Of a stretch of 64,000 bases of DNA, positions 45,371 through 59,762 are shown piece after piece; positions within the stretch are counted from its first letter, which is position 1, and each line of letters begins with the position of its first letter. The position numbers and the translations under genes were made by a program. Source of the DNA: Mytilus galloprovincialis (Eukaryota; Mollusca; Bivalvia; Mytilida; Mytilidae); assembly GCF_965363235.1 (NCBI RefSeq), contig NC_134838.1, forward strand, positions 16,090,441 to 16,154,440, written 5' to 3'. The notes beneath the pieces were generated by a model. That model was not told where the DNA came from, searched no databases, and saw only the letters and a program-made list of their open reading frames with translations.

Positions 45371-46617
45371 ATTTCATGTTTTTCTGTGATGTCTTGATTA
45401 TTATTTTTACTGCCACGATTTTAACTGCCACGTTTTTTACTGCCACGTAAATGAAAGGTCCGAGTTATTCAAATAAATAAATATCCTGCAACACAACACC
45501 ATTGTAAAAGAGGAATGAACAGTTATAGTGGAAACACATTTTTAATCAAATGATATGCAAAAACATGCACAACATTTAATTAAGCTGAGACTTTATATAT
45601 AATTACAAGGACATTAAATAAAGATGTAATTCAGGTTAAACTAAAAAGTAATGTATATGTGTTTTCTGTACCCCTACCCACCCTGATTGTTATCCCTGAC
45701 CCTGAAGTTTTTTTTACTCCATTAAACACTATTCAAGTTACAATGTTGCTCCCATTGACTCAATGTACATGTAAATGTATTGATAAAATTTTAAAATCAC
45801 GACCTATCAGTGAAACTATCGGTATTCTATTTTTTTCAGCATGTAACAGTAAACACACATACCTTATTGCCTGTTCTTAGTTTCATTGTAGATGTACATA
45901 ATAACAAATAATTCATAACATTTGACTGGATTTCTTCTTTAAGCATATCTAAACAGAAAATGATTGTAAAAAGTTGCATAGAATCTGAAACACTTTCTAA
46001 AAAACAACTTATGATCTCTCTCAATTGAATAGTACAAAATGTATACTAATAAACCTAGAATGTTCTGATAATTGGACATAAAAAAGATTCTTTTTTTGAC
46101 AAGTTTGACTAGCTTCAAGTTTTGAAAATCACTGAATAAGAAAAGTATGATTGAAAAGTGATAAAAGTTTTGGACAAAAGGGAATGTTTTAATCATGTAT
46201 GTTGTGCTGTAGGTCTGTAATTTAAACTGTGGTGTAATATGGGCAAGGTTCATTTGTATTGTTCCGTCTGTTAATTATCTTCTAATTAAACCTGTGTTGT
46301 CATGCAAATAATTGAATATGTTATTTGTAGTATTAAGATAACAGTGTTTTGTTTCCTTTCATTTTGAATAGACATGACATAATAATACATAGAAGACATA
46401 AGAATGATTTTAAATTTACTCTCTGTTGTTTTTTCAATGAACCTGATCTCTATTGCAAAACTTTTCTTTGTTTATTTTTGTCATACGTTGTTTAAAAATA
46501 TCAAAGCAACTTGGTGGAAAGAAACTTTGAAATAAAAAACTTCAGAACAATGCAAATATAAAAGATTGCCAAAAACTGAATTTCTGATGTTAACTTGTAC
46601 AAGAGTACATATATAAA
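45371..46617. other. AT-rich intergenic or intronic stretch
   Basis: Includes three TTTACTGCCACG-like phrases within 45407-45446 and otherwise AT-rich sequence. No gene supported; it may be intron of the gene whose exon starts at 47308. Confidence 0.45.
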
Positions 46618-46945
46618 AGATGTGATATTATTGCCATTAAGACAGCTCTCCACAAGAGACCAAATCACACAGAAATGAACAGATATAGGTCACTATACGG
46701 CCTATAAAAGGCTCTGAAATCACAAATGTAAAACAATTCAAACAATAAAAAAACTGGCCTAATTAATGTGCAAAAAATATGAAAGAAAAACAAACATGTA
46801 ACACATCAACCACTGACAACCACTGAATTACAAGCCCCTGACTTTGGACAGGCACATACATACATAATGGGACTGGGTTAAACATGTTAGGGGGATCCAA
46901 ACACTCCCGCTAACCTGGGACAGTAGTGTTACAGTACAACATAAG
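46618..46945 (+). repeat. SINE-like bivalve repeat, longest plus-strand copy
   Basis: Starts near GATGTGATATTATTGCCATT, through CTCCACAAGAGACCAAATCA, AGGTCACTATACGGCCTATA, ACATGTTAGGGGGATCC and CTAACCTGGGACAGTAG. Matches the reverse complement of 8465-8786 along its length, showing the family is at least 320 bp. Confidence 0.75.
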
Positions 46946-47307
46946 AACCAACTATAAAAATCGGTTCAGGTGAAAAAGGCTTCACTCATCAGATGGATAC
47001 AAATAGAAATGCATATAACAAAATCATATGGATGTGACCGGGTACTTGTCCATCCCAACAACAAAAAGACTAAGTACAGATAGGAGAGTACTCACAGTTT
47101 ATACTGACAGCTAGTTCGAAGCCAAAAACAACTTACGTTAAATATCATACATCTTTAGACTAAATTGTCAATCAGTACACATCCAACAGATTAAGTGTAA
47201 AGATGTCATAAATAGTCAGAGAAAAACATGACCTTGTGTAATAAATGTAACAGTACTTTATAGGAGCATTTTTCTTATATTATTTTTGTGTGTTTGATGT
47301 TTTTCAG

Positions 47308-47403
47308 AGGCAGCATGGAATTAAAATATCACAACCGAATGAATTTGAACAGCAGTACAGACCTGCTGTTATTGCACATCTTCCTCCATTGAGTGCTAAA
47401 GAG
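47308..47403 (+). CDS. Internal exon of an unrecognised gene
   Basis: TTTGATGTTTTTCAG acceptor, 96 nt, then GTAAGT donor at 47404. Only one frame is open (32 codons, both ends phase 0): RQHGIKISQPNEFEQQYRPA followed by VIAHLPPLSAKE. Its codon use and peptide look like genuine soluble protein, unlike the AT-rich surroundings. Earlier exons are not visible in the window. I do not recognise the family. Confidence 0.65.
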
Positions 47404-50400
47404 GTAAGTGACATACATAGCAGTATATCTGAGAAAGGGTTATAGTAAAAGGCCATTATATCAAGGAGCTTGATATATGGTAATATCTGTGGTAAGATGT
47501 GACTGCCTCAATTGGTTTTGATAGTTCTGACTACAATTAAAGATGAATTCTTCCCTCTTTCAAAAAGAATACTGGTTAGTGATGTACAAATGTCTTCAGT
47601 GCTCTTTGGCTTCGTATTTTGTTTGTCTTTTCAACTTTGATTTGAACATCACTGATGAGTCATTTATAGAAGAAATGCATGCCTGGTGTACAACTTTTAA
47701 ATGCTATGATGAGTTTGTTTAACCTGTTCTATCTCTGAATGAATTTCATTTGAACCTGTAGGACTTTCAGATTAAAGTCTTATCCTGACATTTTATTTGT
47801 TATACCACGACCAGTGTGATGTTAAATGTAAATTAAATATTTAATTAGTTTTTTGAAGTGTTTATAACTCTGTAATTTGATAATTCATTAAATATATGTT
47901 TATATTAGTATGGTAGTGTAAATACATCAGTGTTATTAAATGTATAGCCTTCAGTCTCCCTTATGTTTGCCATGGACAGTAGAAGTTCCTCGTCCATGTG
48001 AAGGTGTTTGACTTCTATTGTGTGCTGTATGTACATAGTCAATGATTTAAGGTTTACAGAAGCCAATATTATCAAAATTAGCGAGACTTCTGTTTATGAG
48101 GTGTTTATAAACTAGTTGTCATTACAATCCATGTGAGAATTGAAATTAAATGAATTCACGACCAACAGTAATAAGTTTTCTGAACTGTCAACACTCATTA
48201 TTGTCATTCAAAGTTCATAATTACATTAGGTTTTTTTATTTAGTAACTAAAGGTCTATTTTTATTTTAACAACAAATAAAAACAGATGCAGAAGTAATGT
48301 ATGCACTGCTGTAAGCATATGAATATATTTTTATGGCTAATTCTGAGGGTTGATTAAACATAAAATCTTCTGTAAAGTAGTAAATTTTGTTATTTAATGC
48401 TGTCAAATTTTCAAATTTTCATAAAATCCTGTTCAGCAGTTTATGGTAATTTGTGATAAGTTTTTAGTTGGATTATTACATAAAACAAATACCTGTACGA
48501 TATAATGTACCTATCTCCCTTATTAAGATCATTGCAGTCCCATAAAACCAAGACAACAAACTAAAAATCCCCCATAATTTAAAAGAAATAAAATTTACAG
48601 GTTATTTTATAAAAAAAAAAAAAACTGAGAAAAAAGGATATGTTTATTTTGATGCAGTCCTCAATCTTGGGAATTTGAAAAGCATATTTTCTCTATTGAC
48701 CAAAGCAATGTGTGAAAATTGTATAAAGTATCCAATAGGGAAAACTTGAGTCTCAAGACATGCTTAAAATTGTCAAATTTTTCCAATTAAATCCAACATT
48801 GGGTAATGTCCCATTAGCAGCGTTACATATATGATATAATAGCGATATTGTTTTGTTAGTTAACAAAACTCTTGGACACAAAAGTGCTCTTGGAATTAAT
48901 TTCTTTCTCAGTTTCACTTAATGTCCACTGTTAAAGGCTCTCAAAGTAAAGAAGATTGATCCACAGTGTGAGTTTTTGAACATTTAAAGATTTTTGGACA
49001 ATTTATTTTATTGACTTTGTTTATGTATTAAAATATTTTAATTCTATAAAGTAAATTTACATTGTTACGTTGACCCCCAGTGTTTTTTTATCAAAGAAAC
49101 TTGAAAGCTATAAAACTTAATAAATATATGATGATTGCGTATATAGTGTTTAAAGAATTTAGTATTTCACAAGGGGCTACTAAAAACTGTCAAAAGTTAA
49201 GGTCAGAAAGAGAAATAAACAATGAAGTGGTAACCCAAAGAAGTATTTTAACAAGGATGACATCTTTGAAGTATGTAGGTCTATATTTTTTTCATGCTAA
49301 ATAGTGTGAAAAGATTGATTTTACATGAGATAAAAGAAAATGAAATGTTTTATGATTGAGAGTGAGACAACAACCAATCAAACATAAGAAGGTGGAGAAA
49401 GTGGAATATTAATGATGTAACATGGCTTTAAGATTTGTGTCATTTTAATAAACACTATTTGTCTTCCTTTCTTTAATAATATTAATATTTTTATACGTTT
49501 TTTTGAAAAGCTTTGCATTCTTTGATTTATATGACCTGCATGTGTGACCTTGGTTTTTGACTCCAATTATTCAGCTTTCTGTTCATGTTTAAGTATGTTT
49601 TAAAGCTGTTTGCCATCTACTTGAAATTTAGTGCTCATGTTCTTATTGACAAAAATTAAGTTTAACTTCCTAAATGTTAACCGAATTAATTATGTTTGCA
49701 CCATAGTTTTGTTTGGGACAGATAACATCTAGTAAATGTCCAATTCCTTAATTCCTCAACATGTTAATTCAGTGGAAAAGATCAGTTTGCTTAGGTTTAA
49801 TAGTTTGAATTATGATTTTGAAATAACAGTCAAATTACCCCTGCACAAGTATTTTTACACCAATTTCTAAATATTTTCTGATTCAGTACATTTGAGTACT
49901 ATCCAATATTATTATTGCATATATTGCAGTGCAGGTATTTGTTATCCATTCTTCTTGATGTGTGATAATATTCATTTATCTCTCGGATTGGTTTTTGCTT
50001 CACACACAAGACAAATTTAAATATCATTACAGTAGTTAATATCATCAAATAGATCTATTTATGAATTCCTTTCAGTTTGGTTTCTAAAAGAAGTTCTCAA
50101 TATGTCATCTGCTTTTGTAGAAAATGTAATTTTTTAGATTGTGTCAATAAAGAAAGGTACATAGATATGTATGTTATATAAGTTCAAAGTGATTATTATT
50201 AGATTTAGTTGTTGAACATTTGAAAGCCTCAAAGTTCATCTGATTTATAATAAGTTCATGATTGATAAGTGATAAATCTTCAAAAGCTCGTTTACAGACA
50301 GTGAGTATTGAATGACATCAGAGAGTACATATTGAAATTATCTTACAAATCAAAAGGGCTAAGATGTCTCATTGTCAATTTCAAAATTTGGCAAAATGAA

Positions 50401-50694
50401 TTAACATGATGAATGCATGATCACTGTTTGTTGTCCAGTTGCAAATATTACATCAATTTTCAATATGATTACATAATAATGAGTCAATAGCGTACAAATA
50501 AACTAACTTTGAAGCATATTTTAAAAGTGTTAGCTCATTAGGTAAGCATGTACCATAAAGAAATATTAATGAGTTAAATTTTTCTGATGTGGAGGTGACA
50601 TATGCTCTTTCTCCAAATGTTGCATACTTGATAGAAAAAGAATTGATGAATACCAATTTAAAGTCTTTGGGTTGACCAATTCCAGTATCAAACC

Positions 50695-50800
50695 CATGAC
50701 CTCTGGTGCCAATGAGACAACTCTGCATTAAAGTCAGAATTTGTAAAAGAAAATTATTACAATGTATAGGTAAAAGTATGGCCTTCAACACGTAGCAATT
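50695..50800 (+). repeat. SINE-like repeat fragment
   Basis: CTCTGGTGCCAATGAGACAAC, then AAAATTATTACAATGTATAGGT and TATGGCCTTCAACACGTAGC; the head of the family at 34877. Confidence 0.65.
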
Positions 50801-52372
50801 GATGTTAGACTATGTAGATATTGTATGAGAGTAATTCTGATAGAAGTAACAACTAGAAGTGAAGTGACCCTGAATATTAACCTTGTAATAGTTACAAGAT
50901 TGAGAATGGAGTTGTTTTCATCAAAGTGTTTATTCTGTTATACCTTGAAGATAAAATAGGACACAATCCTTCCTAGATTTAAAGATTCCTGTACAATCAT
51001 TCATTAAGGCAAAATTTTATACACCAGGACACAACAAGATTAAAAAAAAACTGACACTTTAAATTCAAATTAAGAAGACTACATAGAATTTGTTCATACA
51101 TGTTATGTATACCAATTATTTTGAAACCGATATATACATATAAGATATAATGTCTAAATATTATATAAATGTAGAGACTATCACTATTAAATTATTTTTT
51201 TTTCGACGTAACAAAATTCAGTTTACAGTTTTGATTTTTAAACATGAATGAGCAATTTCACAAGTTAGATAGAATAGGAGATTAAGGTGTCGGGAACAAT
51301 CATAGTTTTTATTTTAAAGTATGGTTGTATAATAGTTGTATTGACACGAATTTAGCGAAAGCTGATATATGTATTGAAGAATAATACACCCATGTGCAGA
51401 GTAATTACCGTATCATTATTCTTTTTGTACAATTTGATATTTTTGTCAAACGAATTTGTCAATTAATTTTTAATTTGAATTTAGAAAAAATAATAAATTT
51501 CATATCTGTCAATGTAGCGGGTTCTTATTATTGCACAATAATTACTGGAGAATTTTAGCGTATGATTTGATTAATTTTTTTTAATTGACTGAACAATTTA
51601 ATAGACCGGTGACAGCTAATAATTCAGTTAATCACTCACTTGAAAATTATTTACAATTCTAAAGTGTACAATAAAAGAACGGAAAGGTCACACTTTTAAT
51701 TCTTGTCTTTGATCTAAGTAACAGAATATATTTACACCTGGTCCATTTCAAACCTTGAAACTCTTAATACATGTACTACTGAAATCCCAATTCTTATACA
51801 TGAGTTTTAATTATTACTTAATCATCAATTTATTTTATTTTGGCAGGAGGGTGGGCAACTTTTCTGAGTTTATCAATTTTTACTCTATCTGATGTTATAC
51901 ATAATTTTGAGATTTAATGTATCAATTTTTCTTTGGAAACTTCACCAAATATTTTCGCACCCAAACAGTATTTATACATATTATTTAATGGATTTGTTTT
52001 GGAAATTGTTTCTCATTTTTATAGAATTGAAGTATTCTTATTGTCATGATTTAGGAAGATATTCAGCTATGAAAATTTTTGAAAAACTGACTTCATCAAT
52101 CCTGCATATGTGAAATGTTTTTTTTTATCATAAAAAGTGTTCAGGCCTTCATAAGCGAGAGAGGCTGAATTTCCAGCTTATATATATGTAATGAACTTTT
52201 TTTTTGGTTTGTCTCATCGGAGTATGCATGGCTGTATGTCTATTGAAAATATAGATATTATTCTTGCAAAATCAATGTGGTGTTAGATATTTAAAAATCA
52301 AATAAAATAATTTGCTATGTTTATAAGAGAAAGAATGTTTGACTAATTTAAAAAAAAAAGAAGTTTGGTTCA

Positions 52373-52521
52373 CAGGGGCAGATCCAGCCATTTTAAAAAG
52401 GGGGGTTCCCAACCCAGGATAAAAGGAGGGGGGTGTTCCAACTATATGTCCCCATTCAAATGCATTGATCGGCCAAAAAAAAGAGGGAGTTCCAACCCCA
52501 GACCCCCTCTGGATATGCCAA
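52373..52521. mobile_element. Short non-autonomous element with 7-bp target duplication
   Basis: Starts CAGGGGCAGATCCAGCC and ends CTCTGGATATGCCAA. It is flanked by TGGTTCA on both sides (52366-52372 and 52522-52528). The ends are inverted in outline (CAGATCCAG and CTGGATATG), and the interior has G-rich and C-rich tracts. It is related in design to 59605-59762. The strand cannot be set. Confidence 0.7.
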
Positions 52522-53590
52522 TGGTTCATGATCAATGTTCTTATGTTTTCTCTTTTTATGAAATTATGATTTTTTTTTTCTTAAATGTAATTGTGTCTTA
52601 TTCTTGGTGAAACTTTGATTCATTGTTGTAAGTTGTGTAACAAGATTTTTTTCAATACATAATATCATGCGGGGTGACACGGCAATTACTACTTTGTAAC
52701 CAAGTAAAAATTAGCGAAAACTAATAAACTCTATTGTTAAATCTCTGATTGTGTCATATTGATTCTGTCACAATAATTACCTCCCTTTGTGTTCGAAAAA
52801 ATGTAAACATTCTTTAACTAATGAAGCAAGAAAAATCAACTATTTTGGGTGAAACTTGATTTAAAACTTCGATCAATTTTAACCATATTATTCTCAGTGG
52901 GAACAATGTGGATGGAAAGTACATATTTAAACTCCTTCCTAGTTCTATTAAAATAAGTTTATATGCAATTTAATCAAGATTATTGAATTTAATTGTTGAA
53001 TCTAAAAGTGGTCAAACTATAAGATGAATATGTGTATAAAGAAAAACTTGCTTAGTCCATTTATGTATAGTTAAACAGTTCATACTTAGCATGGTAAAAT
53101 GATAGATAAAATTGTGTAGAAATAAACTAAAACTTTAGACAGACAGATGGACTCCCATATATAGATATTGCCTGCTTTAGAAGATGTAACAAAAGAATTT
53201 GACCCTCAATTTGATATGGTTTCTTATATCAAAGAAAATTTCCTACAAAATTAAAGCTGCATTCTGTGACATTATCTAATAGAAGATTTTGATAGTTGGT
53301 AAAACATGCTCTCATGTACTGCTAGGAAACTGTAAATGACAAAAAACATATGAAATAACCTTATTGTAGGTTTAATCTTGCAGATGACAACCATTGATAC
53401 TAATGCTGTAGATTTAGATTTTTTGGTGACAAGTCTCAGGACTGTCAGGAAGGGAACCATAATTTTTGAAAGGGGGGATAAAAAAGTTATCGCGGAGGCT
53501 AGCAATGCATTCAAATTTTTGAGTGATTTATATGCTCAATATCATATATATCATGAGAAATGTAAGATTCCTTTTTCTGATTGATCAATA

Positions 53591-53606
53591 CCCCCCCCCC
53601 CCCCCC
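53591..53606. repeat. Poly-C run, 16 bp
   Basis: Sixteen C followed by a T run; low-complexity tract. Confidence 0.95.
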
Positions 53607-54702
53607 TTTTTTACACCCTATCCTGGGTTGTTTTAAACAGACCATTATTAGACTTAATTATTAACTTGCAAAAGGACAAAGATATCAATTAGATGCAGTT
53701 TATACTTAAAACTGCACTAATTTGAAATTTTCCACTATATCAGTAATCATGTATTTAAAATTCATCATTGTTTTTTGTTTTGTTTCATTTCACATACATC
53801 TTTTTCCTATTAATGATTTCTTTTATAAGTAGTGCAAATTTAATTGTATTAAAGGCCTTACATGACTTAATTCTATTTTCAAAGGAAAGTATTGCGTTAT
53901 TTGATGCTTAGAACATCCAAACATTTATGTCGCAAGTTAATGAAGCCTTTTCAAATGATTTGTTATATTGCATGACAAAGCAGTGCTATTCTGTTAAACC
54001 GTATTGTGAAATTGATTGTTTGTAATTAATTTTTCATTGATAATCAGTAATCACAGATGAAATAACCCTAATTAGGTAATAAAAAAACTATCAGTTATGT
54101 CTGACATTGTTTTTTATTGCCGTACAAAACAGTATACAAGAATACATTTATGCATGGATTTTAGAACAGATTAAGCTATGCTTTTAGAACTAAGATTTTA
54201 ATCATGACCTAAGAAATCAAAATTAAACAAGTTAATTGGTTGGAAAGTTTTTATCGGTTTCTGAATTCTTTTTTCTTCTGTGCATTACTGCATTTCAGTT
54301 TATTTAGTGTCAATGAAGTTTAAAAGTAATGTTAGAATTGGGTCACAGTGACCTTTATTTTGCGCTAACTATAAGATACTTGTTTCAACAGGACTTGCCC
54401 AGTATACATGAATTATTACAATGTGGCTGCTAAGTAGTAGAATCTTAATTTGTTGGGTGTACCGGACAACACTTTCAGATTTAAACATTTGAAGTTTTGC
54501 ACTGAAGTTTAAAAAACAATATAGTTGAACATGGTTTTCAAAGATTTATAAATTGGTTAATGTGGTTTGACATATAGTTTTTGATTGCCCCCTGGCTCAG
54601 ATGTTACCGACACAATATAGTCAATAGTGCTGAATGAGGTGTTTAGCACTAACAGTTATTCAGTCCTTAAATTTTTATGTAGTGTTTTGTAAAATTGAAA
54701 AC

Positions 54703-55070
54703 TGGAAAATAGGGAATGTGTCAACAATCCGACCATAGAGCAGACGACAACCGTAAGCCATCAATGGGTCTAGAGCAGACAACAACCGTAAGCCATCAAT
54801 GGGTCTAGAGCAGACAACAACCGTAAACCATCAATGGGTCTAGAGCAGACAACAACCGTAAGCCATCAATGGGTCTAGAGCAGACAACAACCGTAAGCCA
54901 TCAATGGGTCTAGAGCAGACGACAACCGTAAGCCATCAATGGGTCTAGAGCAGACAACAACCGTAAGCCATCAATGGGTCTAGAGCAGACGACAACCGTA
55001 AGCCATCAATGGGTCTAGAGCAGACGACAACCGTAAGCCATCAATGGGTCTGTAGACTGTAATTTGCGTG
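54703..55070 (+). repeat. Dispersed repeat containing a 35-bp minisatellite
   Basis: Nine units of 35 bp begin at 54738, 54773, 54808, 54843, 54878, 54913, 54948, 54983 and 55018, each GAGCAGACRACAACCGTAAG then CCATCAATGGGTCTA. The flanks (AGGGAATGTGTCAACAATCC at about 54712) match the reverse complement of the repeat at 3885-4325, so the minisatellite arose inside a copy of that element. Units differ mainly at one A/G position. Confidence 0.93.
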
Positions 55071-55144
55071 TTCGTTTTTTATTTCACGATTTGTCAGTCT
55101 TTCTTCAACATGATTTCTAATTGTCTGTTCTTTTCAATATATAG

Positions 55145-55240
55145 ATGAGAAGATGTTGTAGGATTTCCAATGAGACAACTCTCAACAAGAGACCAAATGA
55201 CACTGAAGTTAACAACTATAGATCACTGTATGGCCTTCAA
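55145..55240 (+). repeat. SINE-like repeat fragment
   Basis: AGATGAGAAGATGTTGTAGG, CCAATGAGACAACTCTCAAC, AAGAGACCAAATGACAC and CACTGTATGGCCTTCAAA; the head of the common family. Confidence 0.7.
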
Positions 55241-57687
55241 ATTTGAAATACATAATATAGCATCAATGTATCCTTAGTATGTAACTGGAGTCAAGTCTTC
55301 ACTACAGTTTTTGCTAAAGATACTTGTGATATATAAAGAACCTGTTAAGCCAATACACTTTATAGATACAGAGATTTAAAAAAGAACTAAAGTCGAAATA
55401 TTCAATGGTTTTACATGTTTCTATTTAGTGGGTGTAAACCATTTAATATCAACCGTTAAAGAATTTTATGTTATTTTCATTACTTGTTTCACATTAATTT
55501 TTTCTGGAGGATATCTATTCAAGCAGAAATTCTTCATTAAAAGATAAAAATAAAAAGTTTTATGATTTGTAAGTTTATGAACTGAAAAATAAATCTTTTA
55601 ATGCATTCAAACAAAATATAATTGAAGAACTTTACTTTAAATTACAAGTATACTTTCCAGAGGATTTCACATAAAATGAATCCAGACGAAAGTAATTTGT
55701 TTATTTGGTTTAATTGCTGAAAGTTGTACATTTTGGGGGGTAAATTTTTCCTTTAAGATGGAAATTTTTATTTTGATGGCTTTTTTTATAGAGAATGGGA
55801 AAGATATTATTTGGATAAACAAAATTGGTTTACTCTTTAAATATAACGGAGTTTGACAAAAGAGTTTATATAGTCACCTTTGCCTTAAAATAGGCTGGCA
55901 CATTTTTTACTTTGAGCTAATCAGACTTACAGTAGGTTAACATCAATTGACTAACTAAAAAATAATAAATAAGTTTTGCAAATTTTTCGTCTTTCCTGTA
56001 ATTTGCTAGCCTTTGCTTAAATGAAGCAGTTACCCAGAGATTTGATAGGACAATCTTGTGTCCAAATGCCTCTTTCATGTATCCTATAATTTTATATTTA
56101 TTCCATACTTAAAAACAAAACTTGATATATTAACTTGTTTTATAATCCAGCAGTTTTAAGCTATATCCTGACTTTGTAGCTTATTTAAAAAAAAGGAAGA
56201 CCAATGCTTAACTTGAGTAAATTTAACTGTATGTAATAGGATACATAAATTCTATTGTTTGGTGCATAGATTACTATCATTTATCATCATCATCCTTAAT
56301 CGGAAGGTGGTACAGGTTTTCATTTTGCTATAAATCCAGCATTACCTTCGGATCAAGTTTTTATTTGTACATGTTTATTTTCCTTTTAGTCAGCGAATAA
56401 TACAATTTATAAACAATAAAATCTTTCTTTTATTATACCCATTAAAAATTTGTACGGAATTTTCAATAAAATTCTCCATTGTAACTCTAAATCCTAATAT
56501 GTTTGCTTTTGTTTCATACAACGCAGACTTTTCACAACATACCGTGAGTGGTGTCTTGTTGTTGTAAGGATCAGTTAATAATCTTCAGAGTAATCAATAA
56601 AATATATTTAATATTGATTTGACAAATTTAATAGGTCATTTCAGGTGTCTTCCCGAGGATTGAAAAATCATTTATAATTTGGTAAATCTCATATCTGAAT
56701 AGACATTTTTGTATTGTTATGACACTGTATCTCTGGAATAAAGTAAAATTAAATCACAGATTTCACATGCATTAAAATCAAATTAAGTTGTCTTTTGATA
56801 TCCTTGCATGTAGATGTATAATGAATTAAAAATTTGATAACAGATAATTTAGGGTTTTAAAAAATTCTCTTGTTATGGCCTGATGAGGTCAAATTATTGT
56901 ATAAAGCTACTAAATACAGCTACCACTGGGTGAAAACTCATAAACTATTGGTCCTTGGTCTTTAATAATGCTTTTCATAAAATAAAAATGGTAATGAAAA
57001 TGTTGTTGATTTAAAACCAATGTGTATAGTTTGTCTTCTTAATCCATTCCCTGGTACAGTTTGACTCCATATAATTACTTTTGACCGAATTTATTGACTA
57101 TTGGACTGCATATGATTTTGTTAAAACTCTGGTCTTCAACAATAAAGAGATTGTTTAAATGAATTTTAGTTTCACTAAAAAGAAAAATTAGCTTATTAGA
57201 AGCTTTTGTATCATATACATATGTTGCACAGGTCACTGCAGGTCATTTACCAAACAGTTACCTAATTGTGATTTTTCAGTTTTTAAAAATATTTTCATTT
57301 TCTCATTATTTATAACCTTCTCATTAAGAGTCTGTATGATGATGATAAGAGATGTACTCTAGCTTCATAAAAGGCGGCCTTAGTGAACAATTTAATCAGA
57401 CTAGGTTTCAACACAAACTGGCTCAGATTTACATAATGACATGTTTGGGCCTAAAAGTTTTTTGTCTATTGAAGATGAGAAATCAACAACTAGTGGAAAA
57501 ATATCTCAATTACTGAATTGATGGAAAATCTTTGATATCCTCGGAAAAATGTATATACAACTTTTCTACATAACACATTTTGGCAATTAAAAGATCTTGA
57601 TAGACATGTCTCAAAAAATGTTCATCTATGGTTGAAGTTGGTATCTTTACCTGTGGTGTCTTATGTTTTGTTTTGTCTTATAAAAAA

Positions 57688-57722
57688 AAAGATGTGGTAT
57701 TATTGCCAATGAGACAACTTGT
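57688..57722 (+). repeat. SINE-like repeat, 35-bp head fragment
   Basis: AAGATGTGGTATTATTGCCA followed by ATGAGACAACTT; only the first 35 bp of the family remain. Confidence 0.65.
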
Positions 57723-58651
57723 TTCATTGCTGTCACATTGACCTCTTCCTTACAGTTTTTTTATTCATATCTTTTACATTTAAAAAGAAATCAAATTATG
57801 AAGTAAAAAAGCTTATTTTGTTCATGAGACTTTTGAATGAAATTCTTCTGTCGATAAATATTTGAAAGTCACAACAGAAATTTTGATTCTTTACAATAGA
57901 TTTAAAGATAGATAAATTATATCTGAAGGTGCATCAGAAATTAAAATTTTTTGACAAATATTTTCAATAGATAATTATCTAATAGTGCATCTACACTTAA
58001 TCTATGTACAAAAACTGTCATATGAGGCATGATTAATTATAAAAAGATATAACATGCTTATAATGAAATAACCTTAGCATTTTTTTTATGTGCGTCAAAC
58101 ACCATTCATTGTATTTATATACAAAAAATAAGTAATTAGGTTGTTTACATTAACGAAAGTCCAGGAGAGTTAATATTCTGTTGATTATTAATAACCGGTA
58201 AAAAAATCCTCCAATTAAATACTTTGGTCTTCTTTAAACTATGTGTGCAAATGTCTTACACTGGGATTGATCACCATAGCATGTACATTTTGTAAGTCAC
58301 ATGCTTAAAAAATTAAGGGAACTGATATTTATATACAGTGTCATACTTTAATTTTTATCTCGGAACTTTAGTATTTCCAATGCTGGAAATTTTTGAAAAA
58401 CTAACCAAAGATATGGCCCTAGTTGGGAAAGTCAAAATGAGAAACACTACATACTGTTTTCTGAAGGGACTTGATTGTTAACCCTTATGAAACTGAATTG
58501 TTTGCAGCAAACTTGCAGATTTTAGAACACTCCTTGTACAACGAAAATCTCTACCAAAGTTTTGTTGGCATCAGTAAAAGGGAATGATCATTTATGTGCC
58601 AAGAGACATATTACCTCACTCAATTGCATGCAGCAAAGCAGGTCCATCCTG

Positions 58652-58905
58652 GTATTGGTCTTTGAACTAGTTTGCTTGAGACACATTGCTTTTTTTTTGG
58701 TCTTTGAACTGGTTTGATCAGACACCTTGCAGGATTGGTTTTTAATGGTATTTTTTTTTATTTAGACTTTGAATTGGTTTGATCAGACACCTTGGAGGAT
58801 TGGTTTTTAATGGTATTTTTTTTTATTTAGACTTTGAACTGGTTTGATCAGACACCTTGCAGGTATACTTTGTAATGATATTATTTATCTAGTCTTTGAA
58901 CTAAC
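58652..58905. repeat. Minisatellite, about 65-bp unit, five copies
   Basis: CTTTGAACTGGTTTGATCAG recurs from 58660, 58701, 58767, 58832 and 58894, the central copies 65-66 bp apart with ACACCTTGCAGGATTGG and a T run. The first and last copies are diverged. Confidence 0.85.
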
Positions 58906-59604
58906 AGACAAGATTATTATGTAATGTTAAACACTTTTTTTCCCTCTGTTGAGTAATGATATATTGAAGTGATTTGTTACACAATAAAGATTAATAGGAT
59001 CATGAAGATTTATCTTAAATTTTCAAACTTCAAATTCATGTGATCCCTATTATTGTAATGTTTTAAAACTTCACTTTGATAAGCAGTCATAGATTAATTG
59101 ATTGTATTTTAACACAATTGTAAAGGGCTGATGCTATCTTCTTTTATTTAAAAGTCTCCAAAAAAGCTTTCTAGAAAAAAAAGACTAGTAGAGCAACAGA
59201 GTTTTAGATTCATGGGTTCAATTCTTTAACTTGCCAACAGTTTTATGTATTGAAGCTTTATGTTACCATGTAACCTTCAAGATGAGTTGCGACAATATAA
59301 CATGCCTATAGCACCAGCCTTTAAAACTAAAACATATGGAATGATGTATGATGTACTATATTTCTATAAATAAAACTGGAAATGTAGTTATTTGTCATTG
59401 AAAGAGTTTAATTTTAAGGTAAATCTCAATTTGGACATGATTGTTTTCTTCATTTACCATGATCTTTAGTATGGTATTGTCACCTTAATTGAAATGATGG
59501 CCCTGTAATACCTGTTCTTATGTTTTCTTGTGCTTGATAAATCAAATAGTGTACACATTGACAATGAGACACCAACTGCACTATACTAGTAAATCAAAAA
59601 CACT

Positions 59605-59762
59605 GAACACTGGCGGATCTAGAAAGTGGGGGCCCACTAACTGCCAGAGAGGGGGCCCGCTCCAGTCATGCTTCAGTGATTCCCTATATAAGCAACCATA
59701 TTTTTTCCCAATTAAGGGGGGGGGGGGCTGGGCCCCCTGTGCCCCCCCTAAATCTGCCTCTG
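59605..59762. mobile_element. Short non-autonomous element with 9-bp target duplication
   Basis: Flanked by AAAAACACT at 59596-59604 and 59763-59771. Near-terminal CTGGCGGATCTAGA and TAAATCTGCCTCTG are inverted with mismatches. The interior has G12 (59716-59727) and GC-rich blocks. Shares with 52373-52521 the GGCAGATC-type ends and G/C tracts. Confidence 0.7.

Noticed and set aside
53378..53584. Exon-like frame after TTAATCTTGCAG
   Set aside because: There is an acceptor-like sequence and a 68-codon frame, but it runs to a stop without a donor, has no recognised family and no polyadenylation signal close by. Chance is plausible in AT-rich intron.
59200..59235. Possible tRNA B-box GGGTTCAATTC
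   Set aside because: No matching A-box, acceptor stem or anticodon arm could be found upstream.
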